Shown here in pieces: positions 45,674 through 55,640 of a DNA stretch of 64,000 nucleotides (position 1 is the first letter of the stretch; the number at the start of each line of letters is the position of its first letter). Both the position numbers and the translations under genes were made by a program. Origin of the DNA: Carettochelys insculpta (taxonomy: Eukaryota; Chordata; Testudines; Carettochelyidae); the NCBI RefSeq assembly GCF_033958435.1, contig NC_134137.1, positions 179,441,501 to 179,505,500 of the forward strand, read 5' to 3'. The notes beneath the pieces were generated by a model. The model saw only the letters and a list, made by a program, of their open reading frames with translations, did not search any database and had not been told where the DNA came from.

Positions 45674-48114
45674 CTGAAATACAAAACAGTTTATTTCAAC
45701 AAAGTTTCTACAGCACTTGAGCCGCTCCGACATTTAAAGCACACTGGTGGCACACTATGCAGCCTCTCTGTGGAAGCTGTATTATTCGAGACTTTGCTCT
45801 TGCCATCGCAATGCAGTACTTGCATTATCCCATGGGAAATTTCAGGCCATGTGGCTCAGAGATCAGGTGCAGACGGCAACACAGTTTTCCTCGATTCATC
45901 TGAATTTGTAAATAAATTTGCTTTGACCACGCCCCCATCTCCTTCACTTTGCTTTCCAGAGAATTAGTTTACTGGCAAGATTTTTTGCTTAAAATGCTAA
46001 TTTTAAGTGAACGTTAGAAGAGATTTGCAGCAAGTGGGTCTGCCAACAGGAGACCTCCGCCCTGCCCCCTCCACCTGACGGCCCCTCCACACCTTGCCCC
46101 AGGGCTTGTGGTGGCTGTTGGCCCCACTAGCAGAAAGCTACTACGTGCAAATTGTGAGGATTCACCTGATTACTACACACTCGTCTCAGACATGATCTAA
46201 ACTGCTCTCTTGGGCTATGCTGAGGAAGGCCTTCTGGCTTTCCCAGAAGTTTATGTACTCCATCAGTTTAGCCACTGACTTCAGTGGAGTTAGGATCCTA
46301 CTGAGGTTTCTGAAGAACCACCATCTGAAAAAGGGGACCACAATGGATAACTCTAGAACCACTAAATATCAAATCACTTACTGGCAACACATTGCTTGAC
46401 TCACCTAACAGCCCAAATGTGCCCCTCTTACATGGATCCTGCTATCCGCGACATCAGGTGTGTATAGGTCTATATAGCTAAAAGGCTATATCAAATATGA
46501 GTTCATCAGGCAATGGCAATAATGCCTCCTGACCAAGATCTTTATGTACTGATTTGTTCCACTGTGGGACAGAAGCAATATTGAATTATCTATGCCTGAG
46601 ACCAAAAGAGCCAGAGCTGAATTGTAGCTTAGGAGCTGGAGGGCAATGTCTGTCAAATCACAGCCACCACCTCCTCTGAAATAAAGACACTCTCTTTGAT
46701 GGTGACCAGACCCCAGCAACACTGGAGGTTCATGGGGGCTGTAACTGGCTCTTTCCTTGTTCCCCCAAAATCATGAGGCTGCCAGCCACTGCGTAAATGA
46801 ATCTATAACGGTGACCTGTTCAGGCAGTTCTCCAGACACAGGGATGTGGGTATGCCTCTCTCTCAAAGGAAGGAATGACTATGGCTTTTGTGAACAGCTG
46901 TATAGACATCAAAGTTCAAAAAGGGGGTGCTGTGTATTGAAAAAAACATCAAATCCATTCAGGGCACAGAAAGGCACCATGTGATTGGGTGCAGAGATCA
47001 GATAACCTGAGTTTATTCCATCTGTGGCCCACACAGTGCTCCAGGGAAGGGCCATAAAAGCAGCTGAGCCAGACATAGGGAGATGAGAAAATGTTCCCTC
47101 TTCCATTGAACTTACAGCCTAGGCATTGGCAAGGACTCATAAGATAAGCAAAATAGACAAACAGAAAACAGACAAATAGACAGTAGGGCAGATGGGCCAC
47201 TGGGCCAAGCAAACAGAGTTGAGCAGAAAAAACATAAGCCGCAGCTGACCTATTGCCTAGCCAGTGCTACCTGGGAGTGAGTGGTAGGCATCACATCAAG
47301 GCCAGGTTTTAAAATGAGATTAAACAGGGTAAGTTACAGCTTTAGAACTGCTAATGGGAATCTCCAAGGCATATAAAGCTATAAGATTTTCTGGAGCTGC
47401 TTTGCTTCCCCATACGTTACCCAAGTGAAGATAAGAACAGAGGGCAAACGACAGCTCTCTGGCATCTTGTTGTTCGTGAAAGAACAGAGCGCTGCACATC
47501 TGCTAAGGGTTAGGGGGCCCTGCTGCATATCTCGACATGCACTAGAGATGCCCCAAACGCCAGCTGGCTTATAACCTCAGGTGACCGGGATTTCTTCCCA
47601 CCCATGCAGGCAGAACTAAAATATTAGTAACTGCTCGTGGCTTTAATTGTAGCCCACCACAACTCGAGAAACTCCCTGCATCTCGAGTGCTGCTGCTAAG
47701 TGGTGGGTCTGCACCAGGGACACAGCAGAGCAAGATGGGGATGAGTGGGACAAACAACACAGCAACTGCCCTACAGCACAGCTAGGAAGAGGGAACTGGA
47801 CAGAAAAGAAGACAAGCAGAGACAGATGCCACGTTGAGTGTGTGTGTGGAGGAGCAAGGCAGAGTCCGCCTATCGTGCTCTGAGGCCTACAGCAGAGTCA
47901 ACTTGCAAGGCACTAAATATATGTGGTAGAAAATATAATATTAAGTCTCCAGGCTCCTTGGGAAGAGAGCTGTGGTTAACTCCTTAAATCTGAGCCTGGC
48001 GTCTACTCCAAACAAAGGCATGCACTCTGACACAACACCCCCAGCTCTAGCTTAACACACCACTCTTTAGCGACTCCCCACCACCACCACCTTTCATAAC
48101 AAAAATCTACTCAC
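45674..48114 (-). other. SMIM11: SMIM11 intron between the two coding exons
   Basis: It is bounded by a GTGAGT donor at 48109-48114 and a CAG acceptor at 45674-45676 on the minus strand. I see no further gene inside. It is ordinary AT-balanced sequence with no recognisable intact repeat. Confidence 0.75.
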
Positions 48115-48135
48115 CCTCCAGTTGAATGCCACCAT
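48115..48135 (-). CDS. SMIM11: SMIM11, coding exon 1 (7 codons)
   Basis: The tiny exon reads Met-Val-Ala-Phe-Asn-Trp-Arg and stops at a strong AGG|GTGAGT donor. Mammalian SMIM11 begins Met-Asn-Trp-Lys followed by Val-Leu-Glu, so Asn-Trp-Arg joining Ala-Leu-Glu of the next exon reproduces the family sequence across the junction in phase 0. The ATG has A at -3 and G at +4. Here the start lies three codons earlier than the mammalian one, adding Val-Ala-Phe. The intron is about 2.4 kb (45674-48114). The exon must extend upstream as 5' UTR; its true start is not visible. Confidence 0.85.
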
Positions 48136-49299
48136 TTTGGATGATGTCACAGGTCGTGCCACAGTCTAAGCCCAATAACATCTGTCAGACTTGTAAGAAA
48201 TTGGGAGAGGGAGAATCATCTGAGGAAAAATAAGAAGAGAAATCAGCCAATCAGTTTGCATCTGACATGCCCGTGTTGCGTGTGTCTGACACACTCAGGA
48301 GACAGCCACACCAAGCCCACTGATACGCTACTCTTGGAAGGTTCACGAACTGTCTTGCAGGGAACGGAACATTTAGTAGCCGGTTGAATGACAGCTACAA
48401 CACCCTGTGGGCGCCTTAGACAGAGCCAAAGGTTGACAGGCCTGGAACAGGTGCCATGTGTTTGTATGGAGGAGGCCCAGCCCTTCCAGACCCAGCAAAA
48501 CCCTGCAGCTGTTCCACTTAAAATGCAACACTGGCTGCTTTCATAAGCATGGCATGTGTGCAGATAACGTATGCCCCCCCCGACAATAAAATGTCGAAGA
48601 TCTAGTGGAGGAACACAGTCCCACCAAAACCAAGGCTGTGGCTTTTAATCCCTGCTCAGAGCTTGAAATCCCAGTGCTATGATTACTCCTGTCTTTTGGA
48701 TCACCTGTGAGAAGTAAAAACATGCTTCTGGTTTTTTTTGTTTTTTAAATGATCAGTAAGTCCTCTTCTGACAAACACAATAAAGCATTTGCAAGTCAAA
48801 TCCATTGTTGATGATCCTGCAGGGGGCCTGCTGTAGCTGCTGGCACTGAGATCTCCAGAATGGGAATGCTTGAGGGGAACTCAGTGGCTACAAAACAGCT
48901 TACGACAGATGAGATTTCTGGTTTTCTCCTCTGCTAATCCATTGGGTTCAGAACCTCCAACACACGGGTACCACTTTAAACTAGTTTCCCTGTGCATACT
49001 CCACCGGTCTCAGAGCTTTCTCCCTGCATATGCCCCGCATTTGTAAAACAGACTCGTTGTGTGATCTGCAGAGGGGGGAATCGCATCTTTGCCACTTGCA
49101 CAGCCATATAAATAGTAATTAAAACTTGTCTCTCATAGGGCCTTCAGGAATAGAGAAGTATCCATTCCTTGAGCCCTGAGTGGACTAGCCTGATTGTCCA
49201 TTAGGGGAGCTGACCATTATTTGTGGCATTTCTTTATAATGTCTTCTTTTGCCAACAAGCAACTAGTGGTTTACTTCCTGCAAAAGAGGAATATTAAGC
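48136..49299. other. SMIM11 5' side, likely first intron or 5' UTR
   Basis: No coding sequence seen. If the CpG island at 54 kb is the promoter, this stretch is transcribed as SMIM11 intron. Confidence 0.4.
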
Positions 49300-49440
49300 A
49301 GATATCAGAGAGGTGGCTGTGTTAGTCTGTATCTTCAAAATGTATCTGTAGCTGATGTTCCAAAATATCTGTTAGTCTACAAGGGTGCTCCAAACTATCT
49401 GTTAGTATACCAGATGCCACAGGACTTCTTGTTGTTTATT
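49300..49440 (+). repeat. Penelope-type tail, rearranged
   Basis: 'ctgttagtctgtatcttcaa' -like and 'ccacaggacttcttgttgtt' pieces, with an internally repeated 'ctccaaa-tatctgttagt' block (three near copies), point to a tail that has duplicated internally. Confidence 0.55.
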
Positions 49441-50857
49441 AATATTTATAAATATTTTTAAATATTTAATACTTAAGTTTATTAAGATATTTACTTCAAA
49501 ATTGTAATGACCATGAGATTTATCAGCTCTTGGGATCTTTAATCTTGGGGTTGTTGGCCCTAATCCTCACCTGAAATCAGCTGTGGGAGCGGAATTCCCA
49601 ACACAGGGTTTAGAGTCAAACTTGGGTGAATCAATATTTAGACACCTGTGGGATTTGGGACCCTACACAGAGGTATCCAGATCTGCAAGTATTGGCGAGA
49701 CTCCTTTTAATCAGACACACTCCCTCATGACCTTGAATTGCTTTAAGTGTAACAGCTCAGTGTGAGAATGCTTTTTTAAAAATCTCTGAAGATGGAAAGA
49801 GTTTAGAGGTTAAAATGAGATAATCAGGAAGTAAATATTTCGTTATATCTGGCTATTGAGGGGATTATTTCTTCTTTGGGTTCTTCTGGCAGAGGGGGAC
49901 ACTGGGTGGAAAAGGTTGGCGAATTATCAAATTGTACCACATATTGGTTTGGTGAGGCTTAAAAAAAGTCTCTAGAGATCTAGGTCTGATTTTACACATA
50001 CTGGTGTAGATCTAGAGTAACTCCACTGGAGTTACAAATAGGGCAAATGGGAATTTGTGTGCTGTGGGATTTTTATTAAGAATCAGAAGAACTCTCTGTG
50101 GGTGCTCCAACCTCCTACCATCTCTCCTACTTACATCACCAGCTTTACTCACTGCTGTGAACTAGCTTTGAAGCCAGCCTTACATGTGAGAGTTGCATAC
50201 ACACCTTCTGATATCCCCAACACCCAGTGATCCCACTCAACCTTGCTTCAGGCCTCTTGGTTTTCCTTCTTTCCCCCATCTCGACCCAAGCCCGCTAAAT
50301 CTTGGCAGAAGAAAGAAGCCTGGACGTGTACGTATAAAAGGCAAAACTGACTGTTTTGTACTTTAGAAGAAACATTTATTAGCACTGACATCACTGGTTT
50401 ATAAACAAAACCGCTCACACATTCTGCTTTCAAGGTTATGATATCTCAAAGGGAGGCAGGCAAGTAAACGGCCAAAGTTTCATATTTGCTTTTTCAAAGG
50501 CAGATAAGGCAAAGATATGAGTTTTAAAACATCCACACTCAGCTGTTATTTGACCCTCCAATAACGTATATTCTCTTAATTAAGTACAACAGTTCTGGAA
50601 AGGAGACTCAGCTCCACGCAAGCGAGGTCACCTTCACTTGCCATTCGGACGTCAGAGGAGAAATTGTGGCTAATTCATGTGAGAGACGGGGGACCTGATA
50701 GCACCGCCAAGGGCTTCCAGGGCTCAATTCACCACTGATTTGCACATCGTATTGTCATTTACACCCAGGCAACTGCAGGTAAAGTGAATCTCACAGCAGC
50801 ACCGCACAATCTGTAATCTGTTTATCTTCAGAAAGCATCTGCCAGGCACAACAGTGC
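49441..50857. other. Intergenic, nothing recognised
   Basis: A short 'ctgattttacacatactggt' repeat piece near 49990-50040; otherwise nothing recognised. Confidence 0.35.
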
Positions 50858-50985
50858 CATCATCCCCATTTTATGGATGGGTAACCTAAGGCACAATGAA
50901 CCTAAATAGATGGCAGGGAAGCAAACCCAGGGCTCTCAAGGCCTCAGCTGCTGTTTTATCCACTACACCACCCTTCCCTTATAGC
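50858..50985 (-). repeat. MIR/CORE-SINE-like fragment
   Basis: 'ccattttatggatgggtaac' and 'ctaaggcacaatgaacc' read on the minus strand as the 'gtgcctcagtttccccatct' region of an old tRNA-derived SINE, followed by 'atccactacaccaccctt'. Confidence 0.5.
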
Positions 50986-51147
50986 TCTGTTCCTAAACCA
51001 TAATCTATCCTTCGCTCAGTCTTGCATCACCCGTGCACAGCTGCAAATGACCACACAAGGTACAAAGGTAGTGGCGATTGAGGTCTCTTATGTGTTGATA
51101 CCTGGGAAACTCCTATGGCCTGCCGATATCTTTGTTTACTGGGCAGT

Positions 51148-51235
51148 AAAATGGGGTCAATAATACAGTTCTACCTGGGAGGGGTGTTGTAGGTCTTAAT
51201 TGACAAGTATAAAGTGCTATGAGACGGAAGGAACC
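51148..51235 (+). repeat. MIR/CORE-SINE-like 3' fragment
   Basis: 'aaaatggggtcaataataca', 'ggggtgttgtaggtcttaat' and 'tataaagtgctatgaga' follow the 3' part of MIR-like SINEs. Confidence 0.5.
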
Positions 51236-51384
51236 ATACAAGGGTAAACAGAACTTATTTGATTGTATCTACAGGAAGGGGGTGGCAGATTTTAACCTAC
51301 CCTAGAAGAATGTGGACAGAAACCATGTTTTCTTCTTCCGATCAACTCTCCCCACTTCACTAGCTTCCCCTAGTGCTGCATCTG

Positions 51385-51466
51385 ACCAAGTGGGTCTTTG
51401 CCCACGAGAGCTCATGCTCCAAAATATCTGCTAGTCTGCAGGGTGCCCGAGGACTTCTTCTTGTTT
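51385..51466 (+). repeat. Penelope-type tail fragment
   Basis: 'gggtctttgcccacgagagc', 'tcatgctccaaaatatctgc' and 'ggacttcttcttgtttt' match the tail at 7490-7580. Confidence 0.7.
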
Positions 51467-51505
51467 TAGCTTCCCCTAGTTCACATATTTAAAGAGACCA
51501 CAGAT

Positions 51506-51990
51506 CAGTGGTGGGCAACCTGGTGCCACCTGTGGCCCATGGGCCCTCTGTCTGCACCCCACCCCCACGTGCGCCTCACACGCAGACGGGCCCTGCACTT
51601 CATCCTCCTCTTCCCTCCTCAGTACTTTCAGAGCACCATGACTCTGCTGGTCAGAGCTCTGTCCACACTCCTCCCCCTCTCTCTCCCAGAGCCTGAAGAC
51701 CTCCCATCAGCTGTCCGCAGCGGTTCAAGCTCTGGGAGAGAAGTAGTGTGGGGGAGGAGCAGGGACAGGGCGCAAATCAGTGGATTCATGGTGCTCCTAG
51801 GGAGAGAAGGAAGCATGGGGTTCCAGTGCCCCAGTAAGCGAGCAGCAGGCACATGGGACACGGTGGCAGAGAAGGGGTGCACAGACCACAGGTGGAAACC
51901 CAGCAAACTCCAGGTTGTCCATGTGGTCCCAAGACAAAGGTCGCCCTTCGCTGCTATAGATCTGTTTTACAGCATGCAATTAGGTCAATA
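51506..51990. repeat. Possible hAT-type element, left end clear
   Basis: 'cagtggtgggcaacctggtg' and 'ccacctgtggcccatgggcc' are typical of hAT termini in amniotes. A possible partner 'ctccaggttgtccatgtggt' lies near 51910. No transposase. Confidence 0.4.
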
Positions 51991-52437
51991 AATAATTGCA
52001 GGGCCTGCCCTCCCATGCTGTGCATCAGGCTGGGACCAAAGGGGCCCGCAATGGCTCTCCAAAGCCAGCCAAAAAGCTGGTATGTGACACAATGGTGGGA
52101 GAGACCCTCAACCTTCACTGCTATTCCCACAATCCTTCAAAATCCACCCGCACGTGTGATATGGAGCCAGTCAGAGCCAGATGCTTCCATAGCTCAAACA
52201 CAGTGGCCCAGATTCTACTCCAGGCTATGCCAGTGTAAATCAAAACTGGCCTCACTGAGGCCAATGTTGTTGCTCTGAGTTCAAACCAGTATAGCAGAGA
52301 TCAGGGAAAAGTTACCTTACCCCGAGGCATTTGTACCTGGAGCTGTACGGCAAAAGTGTTAACAAGCCTCTGGATAGAGCCTCCCATTCGCTGCACTCTG
52401 GAAATCAAACGTGGAGCAAAGGAAAATTTAAAGCTTT

Positions 52438-52823
52438 AGGGTTACTGTATGTGACCTTTCAAAAGAGAGGATGCCCCTGAGAGGGAGCATGTCTGTAGCT
52501 CATAGTGTGTTAATGTACAAGATATGCAGATACACATCTCATAGAACAGGAACAGAGCTTAGGAGGTCATTGACTCCAGTCCCCTGAGGAGACCAAGCAC
52601 CACCTCCCCACCCCTTTTTTCTACCCCCTTCTCCTATTGGCTCCCAATCCCTAAATGGCCCCTTAAAGGATTGAACTCACCCTAGGTTTAGCAGGCTAGT
52701 GCTCAAACCACTTAGCTATCCCTCCCTGCCTGAGCTCTGTTATAACACTAATACAAGGTGAGTTGGTAGATACAGATAAACTCCCTCTAAGGGGGGGAGT
52801 CCCCCTTTTCATATGGTAACCCT
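52438..52823. repeat. MITE (agggttaccata family), interrupted by a SINE
   Basis: Termini 'agggttactgtatgtgacct' and 'catatggtaaccct' with 'aagagaggatgcccctgaga' inside match the element at 30944-31138. A SINE at about 52530-52730 splits it, which explains the larger size. Confidence 0.7.
52530..52730 (-). repeat. Turtle-type tRNA-derived SINE
   Basis: Minus strand: 'tagctaagtggtttgagcac' head, 'gggtgagttcaatcc' region, then 'ggtctcctcagg' and a tail ending near 'tctatgagatgtg'. Inserted in the MITE at 52438-52823. Confidence 0.78.
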
Positions 52824-53443
52824 AGACAGAGTCAGATTTTAAATCACAGTACAAATACTGCAGCCCTTCAGACTGCTAATCCCAAACTCCCCCAGGCTCA
52901 CCACTCCAGTCATATGTCACCCTGTTCCCAATCCGCATCACCCTCAACACTGTCACACTGCTACTGCATGCCTCCCTCTTAACCCCCCCCCCCTCCAGCA
53001 CCCACTGCTGCCCACTCACCTTGCACCCCTCAGCAGCCTGCCTAGCTTTCCTGTTGCTGGTTACCAGCTTCCCACGGCTCCACTGTCCTCACTCTGCTTG
53101 GCTGTTCTGCCTTTCCCCTGCCATTGCTACTTTGGCTCCACTACGTCTGCCCACCCCCGCCCCCAGCGCTTCACCCCCAAACAGCTCACTTCCCAAGGGG
53201 GGTTTTCACCCCACCTGTCACCTACACTGCACCTGACTGGCACACCCAGGGAACTGAAGTAACTACTTCCTGAACACACTAATTTTCACACAGACCTTCC
53301 TTTGCTTCACTTGGTGGAGGCAGAAAAATGGAGCATCAGTGAGCTGGACTAGCCTGCAGGCTGTTTCTTTGCCAGGTTCTCACACCCAATCCCCTGGGGC
53401 TGATGTGGCAGCAACAGAGGAATGATCACAACCAGTCAAGTAG

Positions 53444-53648
53444 AGATACACAACTCACAGAGCTGGAAGGGACCTCAGAAGGTCATCGAGTCTAGTCTCC
53501 TGACAGGACCAAGCACCATCCTTTCCGCCACTCCCTGCCCCTTTAAATCTATTTGCCCCAGAGCCTTAAATGGCCCCCTCACAGATTGAGCTCACAACCC
53601 TGGGTTCAGCCAGCCAGCCAATGCTCAAGCCACTTCTTCACTGACTCC
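53444..53648 (-). repeat. Turtle-type tRNA-derived SINE
   Basis: Minus-strand copy with 'cccagggttgtgagctcaat' and 'ggtccttccagctctgtgag'-type ends, about 300 bases from the CpG island. Confidence 0.82.
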
Positions 53649-53699
53649 CAGATGCGCATCAAACCCTTTGAATGGGGGGGAGGGTTGTTACAAAGCTTG

Positions 53700-53895
53700 G
53701 GGGCAACAAGCGGAGGGAGGCAGAACTCAGCGTTTTGAGTATGGGCCTCCTAAAACCCAGGGTTGCAAGTTCAGTCCTTGGGCAGACCATTTAGGGATTG
53801 GGGCAAATAGCTATGCTTGGTCCGACCAAGCGGGCAGGGGACTGGAGTAGATAACCTCGCAAGGTCCCTTCCGGTTCTAGGAGATGTGTATCTCC
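53700..53895 (+). repeat. Turtle-type tRNA-derived SINE
   Basis: Plus-strand copy: 'acccagggttgcaagttcag', 'ccatttagggattggggcaa', 'ttggtccgaccaagcgggca' and an 'aggagatgtgtatctcc' tail, ending about 35 bases before the CpG island. Confidence 0.82.
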
Positions 53896-53929
53896 AGCTT
53901 CGTATGTCCATATTTAACTGTTCAATAAA

Positions 53930-54460
53930 GGTGCTGACATGGGCTGGGGGCCTGGACCCGGCCCTGACAAAGGCAGGGCGCCCGGCGCTGCCCCGCCTTG
54001 CACACGTGTGTCAGATGTGCCTCTTCTGCTCGGGCCGCGATGCAACAAAAGACGCACATCGGGGGGAACGAGGGCCCGGCCCACACGTGGGACCTCCCCC
54101 GCGGTTTGCATTTGGTGCGGAAAGCCCCGTTCTTACAGCTCCTCCTACCTCGCGGCTCCCTTTTAAAAACCGAAGCGCCCCCAGGAGAACAGAGCCGTAC
54201 GGTACCTTGCCGCGGGCAGCCGTTACGCACAAAGCAGAGGGTAAGTGGGAGCAAACTACTAATCCCAGCAGCCTTCCAGGCGGCAAACTACTGCTCCCAG
54301 CATGCCACAGGCAGAGCAAGGGGTTGGCCCTTTACCCCCTTGCAACAAATCCGAGCAAGGCGCAGCTCCCAGTTGTTTCACTTTGGCACAATAAGCACCG
54401 TGTGCGTGACTAGGAGTCGTGGTGCGGAATTTGTCCTTTTTGAATGGCCCCTGTAAATGC
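53930..54460 (-). promoter_or_regulatory. SMIM11: CpG island, likely SMIM11 promoter
   Basis: This is the only clearly CpG-dense, unique-looking stretch between SMIM11 and KCNE2, with many CG dinucleotides (gggcgcccggcgc, gccgcgggcagccg, ctcgcggctc) against a CpG-poor background. It lies about 6 kb upstream of the SMIM11 coding exon 1, where a 5' UTR exon and first intron would be expected for a housekeeping-type gene. Minus-strand donor-like sites (GCGAG|GTAGGA near 54153, GCAAG|GTACCG near 54208) could end such an exon. A plus-strand donor-like AGAGG|GTAAGT near 54240 leaves divergent transcription possible. Assignment to SMIM11 is by position. Confidence 0.6.
54254..54305. promoter_or_regulatory. 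Two ZNF143/THAP11-like (SBS) promoter motifs
   Basis: Within the CpG island, ACTACTAATCCCAGCA (54255-54270) and ACTACTGCTCCCAGCATGC (54287-54305) both match the ACTACAnnTCCCAGCATGC-type motif bound by ZNF143/THAP11 at housekeeping promoters. The second keeps the TCCCAGCATGC core fully. They are 32 bases apart in the same orientation. Function is inferred from the motif and the CpG setting. Confidence 0.6.
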
Positions 54461-54827
54461 GTGGAGAGCTTGTGCTGCAGGTGTTGGAAAGAACAGCGAT
54501 GCAGAGGCAAGAGTGTTCACTTCATCCCGTATTCATATGGGCTTATGCGCCATCCATGATGCACGACTTCCTGTGCTGGCTGACTGTCAACCCTGTTCAC
54601 AGCGGCGGTTTAGCCATTACCTGCTGACAATCTTAACTGAGCTCTGCTTTGGAACTAATCTGCACCTGGGAGTTCAGATCAAATTTTTTAATTCATCCAT
54701 TTCAACACCTTATTTTGGAAAGAGAGAGAGAGGAGTATAATTGGTGTAAGTTTACATATATTAGTCTAGATTCCTCTGGGACCCCATCATTTTTTTCTGA
54801 GCACCTCTTATTAATGAATATACTCAC

Positions 54828-55190
54828 AAAAACTACAAGAAGTCCTGTGGCACCTTATAGATTAACAGATATTTTGGAGTACAAACTCAGGGGTGGGATA
54901 GCTCTGTGGTTTGAGCACTAGCCTACTAAACGCAGGGTTGTCAGCTCAATCCTTGAGGCCTTCCAGGGATTTGGGACAAAGAGATTTAAAAAAAAAAAAA
55001 AAAAATCTGTCAGGGATGGGGCTTGTCCCTGGCAAGAGGACTGGACTCTGACCTCTGAAGGTCCCTTCTAGCTCTAAGATGTATAGCTCCAAAGACCTGC
55101 TTCATCAGATGCATGAATGTGTGTGTGGTGGCAGGTTTCAGAGGGGTGTTTAAAGAGTGGGGTCCCAGCAAAAGGGAGGGTCAGAGATGA
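54828..55190 (-). mobile_element. Penelope-like 3' fragment, split by a SINE
   Basis: The tail 'caagaagtcctgtggcacct' (54838) is separated from 'tgcttcatcagatgcatgaa' (about 55088) and 'tttaaagagtggggtcccag' (about 55149) by a SINE. These match 7415-7580 in reverse. Confidence 0.7.
54890..55085 (+). repeat. Turtle-type tRNA-derived SINE
   Basis: 'gggatagctctgtggtttga' head, 'agggttgtcagctcaatcct', an internal A run (54988-55005) and 'ggtcccttctagctctaag' tail. Confidence 0.85.
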
Positions 55191-55194
55191 CGAA

Positions 55195-55370
55195 CATCCC
55201 TGCAAGGTGGGGGAAGTGCTACTCCTATTTTATACATGGGGGACAGAAGCACAGCACACGGGAGGCTAACTTGCTCTAGCTCACACAAGAAGACTGGGTG
55301 AGACTGAACCACCTTGCCTGAATCGGAGCCCTCTGTTCTAGCTACTCGGCTACTAGAGATCATCTCGCCT
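55195..55370 (-). repeat. MIR/CORE-SINE-like fragment
   Basis: 'ctattttatacatgggggac', 'aggctaacttgctctagctc' and 'tctgttctagctactcggct' fit the same old SINE type as 50858-50985. Confidence 0.45.
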
Positions 55371-55539
55371 GTCTTCGGCCAGTGCCACTCAGTTACATGC
55401 TGCTTGTTTTTGGCTTTGTTTTGTTTTGTTTTTCTAGCAAGGGCTCAGATACCACAACCTTGAATTAAGGACAGTTTGCTTCTTTTTCAAGAATTACCCA
55501 GATACGATTTTATAGAGGGGATTGGTTTAGGTAGATTGG

Positions 55540-55640
55540 GGCCGGATGCTTAGCTGCTGTGAATGAGCACAATTCCATTGAAGTCTCAATGCAGCTGATG
55601 AGATCAGTAAAGCCAAAGTCACCTTACAGCAGCTGAGGAT
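55540..55640. repeat. Palindromic 'gcagctgaggatctg' repeat
   Basis: 'ggatgcttagctgctgtgaa' and 'ttacagcagctgaggatctg' form inverted ends around 'ccattgaagtctcaatg'. Confidence 0.5.

Noticed and set aside
45674..45733. 20-residue N-terminal extension of SMIM11 in a continuous open frame
   Set aside because: It crosses the CAG acceptor into the intron, and the exon at 48115-48135 restores the family N-terminus.
53817..54456. Frames up to 198 codons over the CpG island
   Set aside because: CpG-island sequence lacks stops by composition; frames on both strands overlap and none resembles a protein family.
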